The position numbers and the translations under genes are program-made. Shown one piece after another: positions 1-8,459 of a stretch of DNA of 64,000 nucleotides. The notes beneath the pieces are model-generated. The model was not told the DNA's origin, made no database searches, and worked only from the letters and a program-made list of their open reading frames with translations. Each line of letters opens with the position of its first letter. The first letter of the stretch is position 1. The DNA comes from Mycobacterium sp. UM_CSW. GTDB lineage: Bacteria > Actinomycetota > Actinomycetes > Mycobacteriales > Mycobacteriaceae. The DNA lies in NCBI RefSeq assembly GCF_000455205.1, contig NZ_AUWQ01000002.1:62001-126000 (forward strand), in the 5' to 3' direction.

Positions 1-1
1 C

Positions 2-106
2 GGCCGCATCGCGGACCTGACGGGTCTCGACCTTCGCGACGTCGATACTCGCTTCAACCTGCATGCCGCTACGCGAGTGTGGCGCTTCCTTACCTCGAGT
101 ATGTGA
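2..106 (+). CDS. C-terminal end of a PucR-family transcriptional regulator (partial at window edge)
   Basis: The reading frame from base 2 encodes about 34 residues ending at TGA 104-106. The peptide contains GRIADLTGLDLRDVDTRFNL, which aligns with the C-terminal PucR/CdaR helix-turn-helix segment of the complete PucR regulator at 6333-8087 (there GRIRDVSGRDLQNVETRLNL). It is therefore the last part of the DNA-binding domain of a second PucR-type regulator whose body lies upstream of the window. The alignment is seen directly. Whether the gene is intact cannot be judged from here. Its closeness to the dehydrogenase at 279 and their shared orientation suggest it may regulate that gene, which is inference. 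Confidence 0.75.
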   Translation, partial: GRIADLTGLDLRDVDTRFNLHAATRVWRFLTSSM

Positions 107-278
107 TCGAAGCCATTGCGTGGCTTAACTATTCAGTGAGCGGGGTGCATCGTCCGGTGGCGCCTGCCGTTCCGCAAGGGTGAATGCGCCGCTCGTTTTC
201 AGTCCTCTGGGGCCAGTTTTCGGTCGCGTGGCGCGGGTAATCCAGGGCGGATCACCACCCACTTCCAGGAGGAGTTTT

Positions 279-1427
279 ATGCGCGCGATGACCTACCGCG
301 GTCCCTACAAGGTCAGGGTCGAAGAGAAGGCGATCCCGGCGATCGAGCATCCCAATGACGCGATTGTCAAGGTGCAGCTGGCCGCGATCTGCGGTTCCGA
401 TCTGCACCTGTATCACGGACTGATGCCCGACACCCGGGTCGGCCACACGTTCGGACACGAGTTCATTGGCGTGGTTGAGGAAGTGGGCTCCTCTGTCGAG
501 ACCGTTAAGCGCGGTGACCGGGTGATGGTGCCGTTCAACATCTTCTGCGGGTCGTGCTATTTCTGTGCCCGGGGGCTGTATTCGAACTGCCACAATGTCA
601 ATCCGAACGCCACCGCGGTGGGCGGAATCTACGGTTACTCGCACACATGCGGGGGATACGACGGCGGGCAGGCCGAGTACGTGCGGGTCCCGTTCGCCGA
701 CGTCGGCCCTTCCCCGATTCCCGACTGGATGGACGACACGGACGCGCTGCTGTGCACCGACGCGCTGGCCACCGGATACTTCGGGGCACAACTCGGGGAC
801 ATTGTCGAGGGCGATACCGTCGTCGTCTTCGGCGCCGGACCGGTGGGCCTGTTCGCCGCGAAATCGTCGTGGTTGATGGGGGCCGCCCGCGTGATCGTGA
901 TCGACCACCTCGAGTACCGGCTGGAAAAGGCTCGCAGCTTCGCTCACGCCGAGACGTACAACTTCGCCGACTACGACGACATCGTGGTCGAGATGAAGAA
1001 GGCGACCGACTTTCTCGGAGCGGATGTGGCCATCGACGCTGTGGGGGCAGAGGCCGACGGAAACTTGCTGCAACACGTCTCGGCGGCGAAGTTCAAGTTG
1101 CAGGGCGGCTCCCCGGTCGCCTTGAACTGGGCCATCGATTCGGTCCGAAAGGGTGGGACGATCTCAGTCATGGGCGCCTACGGCCCGATGTTCAGCGCCA
1201 TCAAGTTCGGTGACGCCATGAACAAGGGCCTGACCATTCACACCAACCAATGTCCGGTCAAACGGCAGTGGCCCCGGCTGTTCTCCCACATCAAGAACGG
1301 CTATCTGAAGCCGAGTGATGTTGTGACACACCGGATCCCGCTCGAGCACATCGCAGAGGGGTATCACATCTTTTCATCCAAACTTGACGACTGCATCAAG
1401 CCGGTCGTTCTTCCGCAGGCTAACTGA
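279..1427 (+). CDS. Zinc-dependent alcohol/formaldehyde dehydrogenase (MDR family)
   Basis: A 382-residue medium-chain dehydrogenase/reductase, which oxidises alcohols or aldehydes with NAD(P). The catalytic-zinc region CGSDLHLYHG is followed by GHEFIGVVEEVG. The structural-zinc cysteines sit in CGSCYFCARGLYSNC, and the Rossmann nucleotide site is VVFGAGPVGLFAA. The long insertions resemble glutathione-independent formaldehyde dehydrogenases, but the substrate is not settled. The ATG at 279 was chosen because AGGAGG lies 5-6 bases upstream (about 268-273); the in-frame upstream start at 180 has no such site and adds a non-homologous-looking leader. The next gene begins 18 bases downstream, so the two probably form an operon. 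Confidence 0.88.
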   Translation: MRAMTYRGPYKVRVEEKAIPAIEHPNDAIVKVQLAAICGSDLHLYHGLMPDTRVGHTFGHEFIGVVEEVGSSVETVKRGDRVMVPFNIFCGSCYFCARGLYSNCHNVNPNATAVGGIYGYSHTCGGYDGGQAEYVRVPFADVGPSPIPDWMDDTDALLCTDALATGYFGAQLGDIVEGDTVVVFGAGPVGLFAAKSSWLMGAARVIVIDHLEYRLEKARSFAHAETYNFADYDDIVVEMKKATDFLGADVAIDAVGAEADGNLLQHVSAAKFKLQGGSPVALNWAIDSVRKGGTISVMGAYGPMFSAIKFGDAMNKGLTIHTNQCPVKRQWPRLFSHIKNGYLKPSDVVTHRIPLEHIAEGYHIFSSKLDDCIKPVVLPQAN

Positions 1428-1445
1428 ACAGACAGGAGCAGGGGC

Positions 1446-2057
1446 ATGACTCAGACAGAACGACTACCGGCCTACACCGAAGCACATCCGCCGACGCCGA
1501 GCAGCGACGAGTTGCGGGCACAGATTCCGGGCTGGGGGGCTGACCTCGACCCGAAGGACCGGCCCTCAAATCCGAAGCTGCGGCAAGACTTACCCACCGA
1601 AACGCACTGGGACTTCCCGGAGCGGCAACCCGAAAAGTGGCCGCGGGAGCGGTCTGTGGAACACCGGTTCCTCACACCTGTGTTCGGCACGGCACAGCCG
1701 CCCAGCGGGGTCTCCGGCATGTTGCGTAGGTACGCCTACAAATTCAGCGAAGGCCGTGCGGCGCACTGGCTGATTCTGCTCTATGCGGATCGAGTGGACA
1801 CGGCCGAGCATCACGTCCGTTCATTTCTCACCACGCGTCCCGATAATCCAATTACGGAGACGGGGATCAAAAGCGAACTGACACATCACGGTATCCAGTC
1901 GAGGTTGGGCCGCAAGCGGTCCGACCTGGTCCACATCTGGATGGATCCGTTCATCGTTGCCGGCCCGTGGATCCTGGGCGGCCAGGGGATCGCCTCGCTG
2001 GCGAGAAAAGCCGTAAAGGCCGTAGGTAACAATGGCGGCCGCGGCGGCGGACGGTAG
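1446..2057 (+). CDS. Conserved hypothetical protein downstream of the zinc dehydrogenase
   Basis: A 203-residue soluble protein with no signal peptide or membrane segment. The N-terminal third is rich in Pro and charged residues, with motifs such as WGADLDPKDRP and HWDFPERQPEKWPRERS. The middle part (AHWLILLYADRVDTAEHHVR) looks like an ordered helical domain, and the tail is Gly/Arg rich (GNNGGRGGGR). The ATG follows an AGGAGCAGGGGC ribosome-binding region. Its position directly behind the dehydrogenase suggests a shared pathway, but I do not recognise the family. A strong hairpin starts 11 bases after the stop codon. Confidence 0.75.
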   Translation: MTQTERLPAYTEAHPPTPSSDELRAQIPGWGADLDPKDRPSNPKLRQDLPTETHWDFPERQPEKWPRERSVEHRFLTPVFGTAQPPSGVSGMLRRYAYKFSEGRAAHWLILLYADRVDTAEHHVRSFLTTRPDNPITETGIKSELTHHGIQSRLGRKRSDLVHIWMDPFIVAGPWILGGQGIASLARKAVKAVGNNGGRGGGR

Positions 2058-2067
2058 CAGACAGTTG

Positions 2068-2103
2068 TTGGAGCTCCCCCAGCGTCGGCCGGGGGAGCTC
2101 CAA
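2068..2103. terminator. Perfect 13-bp inverted repeat, likely bidirectional terminator
   Basis: TTGGAGCTCCCCC and its exact reverse complement GGGGGAGCTCCAA flank a 10-base loop. The hairpin lies between two convergent genes, the rightward hypothetical ending at 2057 and the leftward MHB-like gene ending at 2115. There is no long U tract, as is usual in mycobacteria. A 12-base AT palindrome (TAAAAATTTTTA, 2116-2127) adjoins it. Confidence 0.75.
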
Positions 2104-2114
2104 TAATGTTGCGG

Positions 2115-2408
2115 CTAAAAATTTTTACAGGTGCTGGCGACTCGCAACATCGTGTCGATGTACTGCCGAGCGTCTGGAATGCTCTGCGCACGGCGCAGCA
2201 TTTGCCGTCGTTGATCCGGGGACGATGCCAGGTACGAGCCCACCCACGACTGCGCCGCCGGCGTTATGGCGAACTGCTGGGCGGCCCGGATATCTTCCGC
2301 GTTCAGCGCCGCAACGAACTGCGGGAAACTGCACTTCGTGTTAACAATCCAGTCCTGATCGGGCTGGGGTTCGGGGTTTGTGGACACGGCACCGTCCGCG
2401 CCGGTCAT
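2115..2408 (-). CDS. Small haemophore-like (MHB-type) protein without signal peptide
   Basis: A 97-residue protein. From about residue 26 it resembles the mycobacterial haemophore fold: a Cys followed by helices rich in Gln/Ala, a P-x-x-R pattern and a second Cys near the C terminus (CSFPQFVAALNAED ... VASTCKNF). Members of that family are normally secreted with the two cysteines as a disulphide. Here no signal peptide is visible, and the ATG overlaps the stop of the upstream DUF2267 gene as ATGA, which fixes the start and implies translational coupling. The family assignment rests on the spacing pattern only and is moderate. Confidence 0.55.
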   Translation of the reverse strand: MTGADGAVSTNPEPQPDQDWIVNTKCSFPQFVAALNAEDIRAAQQFAITPAAQSWVGSYLASSPDQRRQMLRRAQSIPDARQYIDTMLRVASTCKNF

Positions 2409-2776
2409 CGCGTGCCCAGCCGCTGAAACTCCGAGGGCAGCTGGCTTAAGACGTCATCGAACTCACCGGGTGTCACCGCGTCGCGAATTGTCGCCAGGAC
2501 CGCGTCGACGGCAGCCTCGGCGGCCTCCGTGTCACGCCCGCTTCGTTCGGCCACTCGGTTGACAAACTCATCGAAGCTGAACGCTTCGGCCTCTTCTTCC
2601 GTCGGAAGCAAGGCATCTTGCAGCGGTGAGGGCAGTTGAGCGGCCAGATCACGGGCCTCGCCACCGCTGATGCGCTCCGCGAGCGTGGTCAAGGTGGCGC
2701 GGGTGAGTGCCACCGCGTCTCCTTGGAACAGGCCGCTCCGCTCGGCCACTGACGAAATGAATTCTTCATATCGCAT
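2405..2776 (-). CDS. DUF2267 domain protein
   Basis: A 123-residue protein made of two similar halves: MRYEEFISSVAERSGL from residue 1 and FDEFVNRVAERSGRD from about residue 68. This is the duplicated helical unit typical of DUF2267 proteins, a family of unknown function common in stress-related loci. The start at 2776 is chosen because GGAGG lies four bases upstream; the longer frame to 2944 adds a low-complexity leader without homology. The stop overlaps the next gene's start (ATGA). Function is unknown. Confidence 0.8.
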   Translation of the reverse strand: MRYEEFISSVAERSGLFQGDAVALTRATLTTLAERISGGEARDLAAQLPSPLQDALLPTEEEAEAFSFDEFVNRVAERSGRDTEAAEAAVDAVLATIRDAVTPGEFDDVLSQLPSEFQRLGTR

Positions 2777-3090
2777 TTTGCCTCCATGGGGTTTCAGCTT
2801 CCCCATATCGTGCCGAGGGGTCGAACGCCATCGCATCGGTCTGGGGAGTCGGATTCCGGCGCTAGGAATCACCCCGGTGGGTGAGCTCATGTGGCAGTGC
2901 AGGGCCAAGCTCATTGCCACGCAAGGTTCCCGGGCGCTTCGCACCAGGATGCGCTCTCTGGTTTAATCTCACTCTGGCACAGTGGCATTCGATGGAGTTC
3001 TGGTCAGGCATCGCTCTGCGGCGAGTTGGTCGCGCTGGCTGCACTCAGCGTCGGTTCCATCAAATCGCAACGCTCCCAGACTGTTTCGGC
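2777..3090. other. Non-coding interval, nothing recognised
   Basis: About 310 bases between the DUF2267 start and the broken SRPBCC gene. Several short open frames exist on both strands, but none has a recognisable motif or convincing ribosome-binding site. No strong hairpin or repeat was seen. Confidence 0.5.
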
Positions 3091-3584
3091 TTAGTCTCGC
3101 GGGACGAGCGTTATCGTCCTTTCCCTTCCCGCGGGGCGGGTGCGGTTGCGACGGCCATCTCCCACCATGAAGTCGCGCGGCGCGAATGCCGTCGCCTGCA
3201 CGGTCTCGGGCAACCAGCTCAAAGGGCCCGACACTGCTACTTCCGACATTGCCACCCGACAGCCCGTGGCAGCGCCGCTCAACCGTAATGTGATGCGCGC
3301 CTCCGTTGCCGGCCGCACCCGGGCGAACAAGACCAGTTCCGCGCGCGAGGACAGGATTCCACGAGGGTCTCGTCGTTGATCACCGCCGGCCAAGCTCCGA
3401 TGGAGTGCAAGATGCGGGTGCCGGGCGAAGGCCATCTCCTACTCACGGCGCGCGTTCGGCTGTTTCCTACCACCCAGCTGGAATAGGTCCAACCGTCGGC
3501 CAGAACATCCCAGACGCGCCCGCAAGTGGCGTCGACATCTCGAGTAACCGTCGTGTCGCCCTCCGCTTCGAAGGCCTCGCTCAC
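3091..3584 (-). pseudogene. Frameshifted SRPBCC (START-like) family protein
   Basis: Two leftward frames together spell one SRPBCC/polyketide-cyclase-like protein. The first (start 3584) gives VWDVLADGWTYSSWVVG and WPSPGTRILHSIGAWPAVI up to about 3355. The second continues with SRAELVLFARVRPATEARIT and SGPLSWLPETVQATAFAPR. The shift is a single-base indel in the stretch coding LVES-(C/S)-SRAEL, near 3345-3360. The usual C-terminal NREC-LRRLA ending is replaced by unrelated residues. The GTG start overlaps the TGA of the AI-2E gene. Either this is a real pseudogene or there is one sequencing error; the altered C terminus favours decay. Confidence 0.65.
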
Positions 3585-4750
3585 AGTTTGTCGAGCGTGG
3601 GGAAGAGTAGTTCCCGAGCGGCCAGTTGAATGGCTGCCGCTATCGGGATGGCAACGAGCGCACCAACTATTCCGAGCAGCGCCCCGCCGACGAGTACGGC
3701 CAACAACGTGGCGACCGCCGGCACGTTGACCGCGCGCCCGATGATCTTGGGTACCAACAGATAGTCCTCAACGAAGCGAAACAGCGTGTAGAACAAAAGA
3801 GTTGCGATGGCTACCGGAATGGAGACGGTGAGTGCGACCGCGGCCACGATGACACCGGCGACGCTCGACCCGAACGGGATGAGGTCGAGCAAAGCTACGA
3901 ATATGCCGAGCAGCAGCGGGTAGGGCACATCGAAGATGACGAGCCAAACGAAGGTGGCCACCCCGGCGATGGCCGATATGACAATGTTGCCGAACACATA
4001 TGCGCTCACTTTCGCGAACATCTGATCCCCGATGAGGATCGCGCGAGGCCGGCGGGAGTGCGGCACGAAGCGGTATAGGGTCGCACGGATCCGGGGGAAA
4101 TCGACCAGAAAGTAGACCGTCAGCACGACGACGACGACAACGTCGGCTACTGCCCCGAAGACGGCCTCGCCCGCCTTGAGGGCCTGCCCGACGACCGCCC
4201 CTCCGGAGCCGTGGACTGTCTCGGTAATTCGTTGTTGCAGGTGGAACCGGTCATTGAGCCGGCCGATCCAGGACGAATGGTCACCGATGTGCTGGATGTA
4301 ATGGGGTGCCTGGTCGGTGAACTCCCGCGCCTGCTGGACGAGCGGGGGAATGGCAGCGGCCAGCGATCCGGCCACCACCGCGATCACTGCGAATAGCACC
4401 ACGGCGACCGCCGCCCAGCGCGGCACCTTCTTCCCGACCAGCCACGACACGGCCGGCTCGAGCCCCAAGGCTATAAAGAAAGCCACGCCAATCAAGAGAA
4501 GCACCGACGACACCGCCGCAAGACCGCGTACCGCGCCGTATGTCACCGCGACACCGGCCGAGGCGGTCAGGCCGACGAAGAACGGTGAGTGCCAGTCGAA
4601 TCGGCGCCCGGGAGGCCCCACGGGCTGCTCTGGTGTACTGAGCTGCGCCGCAACGTCTTCAGCATCAGCGATGGGCCCTCCGTCTGTGTCGCGGGACCCC
4701 CGGGTGAAGCTACTTACTGCAGCCGCGTTCAGCTCCGTCGCGTTGCTCAT
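3581..4750 (-). CDS. AI-2E/PerM-family transporter
   Basis: A 389-residue integral membrane protein of the AI-2E exporter (PerM) family. The N-terminal 55 residues are hydrophilic. Paired membrane helices follow, then a soluble loop with amphipathic helices, and conserved C-terminal segments including PLLLGIFVALLDLIPFGSS, RFVEDYLLVPKIIG and VGGALLGIVGALVAIPIAAA. Family members export signalling molecules or act as ion antiporters; the substrate here is unknown. The ATG at 4750 lies 4 bases after the stop of the ANTAR gene; a TTG-initiated longer form would overlap that gene. The stop overlaps the start of the broken SRPBCC gene, so the three genes probably form one transcript. Confidence 0.85.
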   Translation of the reverse strand: MSNATELNAAAVSSFTRGSRDTDGGPIADAEDVAAQLSTPEQPVGPPGRRFDWHSPFFVGLTASAGVAVTYGAVRGLAAVSSVLLLIGVAFFIALGLEPAVSWLVGKKVPRWAAVAVVLFAVIAVVAGSLAAAIPPLVQQAREFTDQAPHYIQHIGDHSSWIGRLNDRFHLQQRITETVHGSGGAVVGQALKAGEAVFGAVADVVVVVVLTVYFLVDFPRIRATLYRFVPHSRRPRAILIGDQMFAKVSAYVFGNIVISAIAGVATFVWLVIFDVPYPLLLGIFVALLDLIPFGSSVAGVIVAAVALTVSIPVAIATLLFYTLFRFVEDYLLVPKIIGRAVNVPAVATLLAVLVGGALLGIVGALVAIPIAAAIQLAARELLFPTLDKL

Positions 4751-4754
4751 CGCA

Positions 4755-5477
4755 TCATCGCTTCGCGCCGTCGACAAGCCGGGTGGCCAATTCCCGCAGC
4801 GGGGTATTGGTCTGTTGCGAGATCGCTCTCAGCATCGCAAAGGCGCGAGCGGCGTCGATGCCGAAGCGTTCCATGATCATGCCTTTGGCTTGCCCGATGA
4901 CGTTACGAGTGGCAAGCGCGGCTTTGAACTGGCGCTCCTGCTTGACGTGCATAAGTGCGATGGCGGCATGGTTGGCGAGCATGGCGCCAACTGCCTCGGC
5001 GTCGGGCCCGAAGGCTTCGGCTCGGAACCCGAAAAGCGTAAGCGTTGCCCCGGTCTCCCCAGGAATGTCTATCGGAGTGGACAAGACGCTGTACACCCCG
5101 GCGGTCGTCGCGCGAGGCGTAAACCGCGGCCACCGGGTATCGGTGCGTAGATCGTCGCAGCGAATGGCTTTCTTTGCGCTGATCGTCTCGAGGCATGGAC
5201 CCTGGCCGGCCGCTTGCTGAGCGCTGTCCAGCGATGAGGTCAGTTGCGATGTGGCTGTGATCGATCGCAGATGGCCGTTTTCGATCGTTGAAATCTTTGC
5301 GCAGTCGGCACCCGGTATCAATGCCAATGAGGCACTGGTCAGCTTGCTGAGGGCGTCCTCGATGCCCGCTGTGCCGACCATCGCAGCGGCGAGTCTCGCG
5401 ATCGTCGATTGAACCGCTTTGCCGCGGCGCCCGTGCCGGGGTTCCTCGGGATCCGCGATGTGCCCTATCACGACCAC
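4755..5477 (-). CDS. GAF and ANTAR domain RNA-binding regulator
   Basis: A 240-residue protein. A GAF-type sensor domain spans about residues 25-165 (ALSKLTSASLALIPGADCAK, STPIDIPGETGATLTLFG). It is followed by an ANTAR RNA-binding domain with RNVIGQAKGMIMERFGI and AFAMLRAISQQTNTPLRELA. ANTAR proteins bind paired hairpins in nascent RNA and cause antitermination; mycobacterial GAF-ANTAR proteins are often stress or redox linked. The start is a GTG with a weak ribosome-binding site. The next gene, an AI-2E transporter, begins 5 bases after the stop and is probably co-transcribed. Confidence 0.88.
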   Translation of the reverse strand: MVVIGHIADPEEPRHGRRGKAVQSTIARLAAAMVGTAGIEDALSKLTSASLALIPGADCAKISTIENGHLRSITATSQLTSSLDSAQQAAGQGPCLETISAKKAIRCDDLRTDTRWPRFTPRATTAGVYSVLSTPIDIPGETGATLTLFGFRAEAFGPDAEAVGAMLANHAAIALMHVKQERQFKAALATRNVIGQAKGMIMERFGIDAARAFAMLRAISQQTNTPLRELATRLVDGAKR

Positions 5478-5774
5478 GGCAAAGCCATTTCGGGAGAACG
5501 GTGGTGACTCGGCCGGAAAAACTGCCGCATAGCCGGTTTCGTTGTACCCATTGCTCCCCCAAATTTTCCCGATGGGTATTACGTCACTGCCGTACGACTA
5601 TGCCAACTGATTGGGGTTCAGGCGTCGACCCACCAGATCAATAAATCGGATGCGCCGTAGACCTCGCAGAGTCACTGGTGTTCAAGTCTCGGGGGAGCGA
5701 GGCGTTGCCTAGGCTGCATCCGTACCGTCAATGTTCGGTGAACCCCCGTCACACACGCTTCGCGGGTCGAACCG

Positions 5775-6161
5775 CTAAGGGTGACGTTGCGCTTCGTCGA
5801 CCGTCGCAAAGATTTCGAACCGCTCGAGCAGATCGGCGGCTGCGAGAGCTCTCGCGATGGGACCGGTCGGCGAGGTAACCAGGCAGATAGAAGTGTCGGA
5901 CTCTGCCGCCAAACCGGTAGCGTCGACCAAAGCCTCGACAGCGGTGTCATCGATGGACGTCGCGCTTGAGAGCTCCAACACCAGCTGCGCCGACCCTTGC
6001 GTCAACTCGTCGGCGACGGCGCGGCACAACACCGCGCGGGTTTCGCCGTCCAGGGAACCTGACGCGTAGATGATGCTGGTGCCAGCGCGAAGTCGTTGCA
6101 CGGTGCAAGAGAACGACCCACCCGGTTGACCTGCTGTATGACTCTCGCTAACTGACTCCAC
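5775..6161 (-). CDS. STAS-domain anti-sigma factor antagonist-like protein
   Basis: A 128-residue protein with one STAS domain from about residue 25 to 115 (AGTSIIYASGSLDGETRAVL, LVLELSSATSIDDTAVEALV). STAS antagonists such as SpoIIAA bind partner-switching kinases to free sigma factors. The phosphorylation loop, normally D-S-S-G, reads D-D-T-A here, so the phospho-acceptor position holds Thr and is preceded by Asp. The start is a GTG directly behind a GGGAG sequence. No kinase partner is encoded nearby. It could alternatively be a non-switching STAS protein. Confidence 0.78.
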   Translation of the reverse strand: MESVSESHTAGQPGGSFSCTVQRLRAGTSIIYASGSLDGETRAVLCRAVADELTQGSAQLVLELSSATSIDDTAVEALVDATGLAAESDTSICLVTSPTGPIARALAAADLLERFEIFATVDEAQRHP

Positions 6162-6332
6162 CTCCCTAGTACTTCTAGAGAGTCAAGCAAGCAATGTCGT
6201 GTCTCGATATCCGCCGAGCGCCACGGCGCTGTCCAAACTGCGACGCCCTATTGCCGAACAGTCGCATCGCAACCAAGGCAACGGCGTCGACGATCAGCGA
6301 TGCAAAGAGCCCATTGAGTCGACCGGCAATCC

Positions 6333-8087
6333 CTACTTTGGCATTCCTTCATCTGATGGTCTTCGCTCGCCGGTGCTGGCAGCGCGCATGATTGGCTGCG
6401 TTTCCCCGATCATCTCCGAAACCTTCGTTGCGAGGTGAAGGTTGAGGCGCGTCTCCACGTTCTGTAGGTCGCGGCCGGAAACGTCACGGATGCGTCCGAG
6501 GCGGTAACGCAGGGTGCTGCGGTGAATATTGAGCGCGCGCGCCGTTTGATCGTAATTTCCCCCGGAATCCAGATAGCGCGCCAGGGTGTTCACCAGTTCG
6601 GCGTTTTTCTCCTGGTCATATGCCATGAGGGGGCCCAGCCATTCCGCTAAGAATTCACCAACCTCGGGGCCGTTGTCACTCGGATCCAGGATTCGGCACA
6701 CGCCTAGGTCGTCAAAACGACGGAAACCGTGCCGGCCTACCGAAGCTTTCTGCATCCGCAAGGTTCGCCGGGCCTCAGCGAAGGACCGCGGTAGCTCGGA
6801 GGGACTTGTCGCGACCGATCCAATCGCGATCCATCCGCGCCCGTGCCCGACTGCCGCGGAGATCGCACGATACAGAGACTGCGGTTGGGGCAAATCCTCG
6901 GTCAGCAGGATTGTCATCGACGGGCGGCGCGCGCAGAGCGGGTGCAAACCGGCGGAGGTGGCCCACCGAGTGGCCGACCGAGCGATGAGAGCTCCGTCGA
7001 TTTCGGCGCTCCACTGCAGGACCGTCACCCGATGCGGCCTGTGCAGGTTGTAACCAAGTGCCTCACCCCGGGCATATGCCGTCGCATTATCAGTTCCGGT
7101 GAGCAGATCGTCGACCAGATCCCGACTCAGTCGCGACTCCGTTTCTGCGATTGAGCGCTGATGAGAGAACTCCACTGCCAACACCGCCGCCGCGTATTCC
7201 AGCGCGAAGATATCGAGCCGATCAGCCCGGCGCTGCGGATCATGCAGCACGACAACTCCGAGTAATTCTGCCCTTGCGCGGATAAGGCTGAATATCCGGT
7301 TCCCGCAGTCGCTGTGGTGCCCGCGCGACCCTGCGTTGCGAATCACGTCTTCGCGGTTGCCCCCGCCGACCGCCCGATATGCGGTGGGAATCGGCGCGGG
7401 CGACCATGCTCGCAAGTTTCCAAACGTGTCCTCGACTGACACTGTCAACGAGGTTAGGTCGTGCAATGCGTCCGCAATGCTGGCCGCATCCGCTGATCCG
7501 GACAGGTTGGTCAGAGCCTTGTGGATGTGCTCCCGTCGCTCGAGTTCGGCCACGCTGCGTGACAACCGGTGGATCGTTTCCTCGTGTCTGTCAGTCAGCT
7601 CCCTGAGCTGAACGTGCTGGCGTCGTTCCCGTTCGATGGTGTCGGCACTTGCCATTGCGGTGGCCGCCTGCTGCGCGAGCATTTTGAGCAATACCAATTC
7701 GTGGCAGGAGGCAGGATTATCGGCGCGGACAACCAGGACACCCGTGACGGTATTGGTGGTGCGCAGCGTCATCGCATATCGCCAGTTTGAGTCGGGGAGC
7801 ACGATCTCGTGATCGACGCCCACGCTCGCGGTGACAGCCGCATCGAGGCCGCTGTCCAGCGGGCGGTCAGGATCGCTGTTATCGACCAAGGATCCGTCGA
7901 CCACCCGATAGGCGCCTTCAGAGGAGCACTTGCCCAGGGATCGCACCGCCTCCGCGGCCAATTCCAGTACCGCGTCGGCCCGGCGACCGTCGAACAACAA
8001 TGGAGAGAGATTGAAAACGCTGTGCAAGCTGGGCGGCTCGGCACGGTGAGCGATGCCCACCTTCCGTCCTGGCGTGTCCACAGTCAT
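6333..8087 (-). CDS. PucR-family transcriptional regulator with GAF-like sensor
   Basis: A 584-residue regulator. The N-terminal half contains a GAF-like region (around LLKMLAQQAATAMASADTIE) and a short coiled segment (ETIHRLSRSVAELERREHIH). The C terminus carries the PucR helix-turn-helix: YDQTARALNIHRSTLRYRLG then GRDLQNVETRLNLHLATKV. PucR proteins activate catabolic or stress genes on binding a small molecule. The ATG at 8087 is preceded by GAGGTGGGGC, which fixes the start over a longer upstream frame. It shares the C-terminal signature with the fragment at the left edge of the window, so two members of the family lie within 8 kb. Confidence 0.88.
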   Translation of the reverse strand: MTVDTPGRKVGIAHRAEPPSLHSVFNLSPLLFDGRRADAVLELAAEAVRSLGKCSSEGAYRVVDGSLVDNSDPDRPLDSGLDAAVTASVGVDHEIVLPDSNWRYAMTLRTTNTVTGVLVVRADNPASCHELVLLKMLAQQAATAMASADTIERERRQHVQLRELTDRHEETIHRLSRSVAELERREHIHKALTNLSGSADAASIADALHDLTSLTVSVEDTFGNLRAWSPAPIPTAYRAVGGGNREDVIRNAGSRGHHSDCGNRIFSLIRARAELLGVVVLHDPQRRADRLDIFALEYAAAVLAVEFSHQRSIAETESRLSRDLVDDLLTGTDNATAYARGEALGYNLHRPHRVTVLQWSAEIDGALIARSATRWATSAGLHPLCARRPSMTILLTEDLPQPQSLYRAISAAVGHGRGWIAIGSVATSPSELPRSFAEARRTLRMQKASVGRHGFRRFDDLGVCRILDPSDNGPEVGEFLAEWLGPLMAYDQEKNAELVNTLARYLDSGGNYDQTARALNIHRSTLRYRLGRIRDVSGRDLQNVETRLNLHLATKVSEMIGETQPIMRAASTGERRPSDEGMPK

Positions 8088-8459
8088 GCCCCACCTCACC
8101 GATTGCCGCAACCTGACATCCTCGCTCTACCCGGGATGGCACCGACTTGAAACAGGAGGGGACGACGGACGGTCAATTCTGATAGTTGTTGCTGCGCAAT
8201 CGATCTGATGTGATCCCACGCATCGATTCGGCCCCCCGATGCTAACTGCCACCCCCCATTTGGGCCTGGGAGGGCGAAGAATCTGGCGGGATGGCGGTGC
8301 GAGGATGGGATCGTGTCGTCCGGCGACACAAGGAACTGCCCTTACCCCGGGACAGATCCAGGCCCGAACTGCTCTGCTTCGGCGCTAGGCGCTCGATACA
8401 GCTTGGCCGGGACGGGCCGGGAGGGGTATCACCGGCGGGTTTGCACGTGCCCTCCGCTG
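8088..8459. other. Intergenic region, nothing recognised
   Basis: About 370 bases between the AraC-type gene and the start of the PucR gene, all transcribed leftward. Short open frames on both strands show no motif. It presumably holds the pucR promoter, but no clear -10/-35 pair can be named. Confidence 0.5.

Noticed and set aside
252-1076. Long leftward open frame antisense to the zinc dehydrogenase
   Set aside because: It is a shadow frame of a high-GC gene; no motif and no ribosome-binding site.
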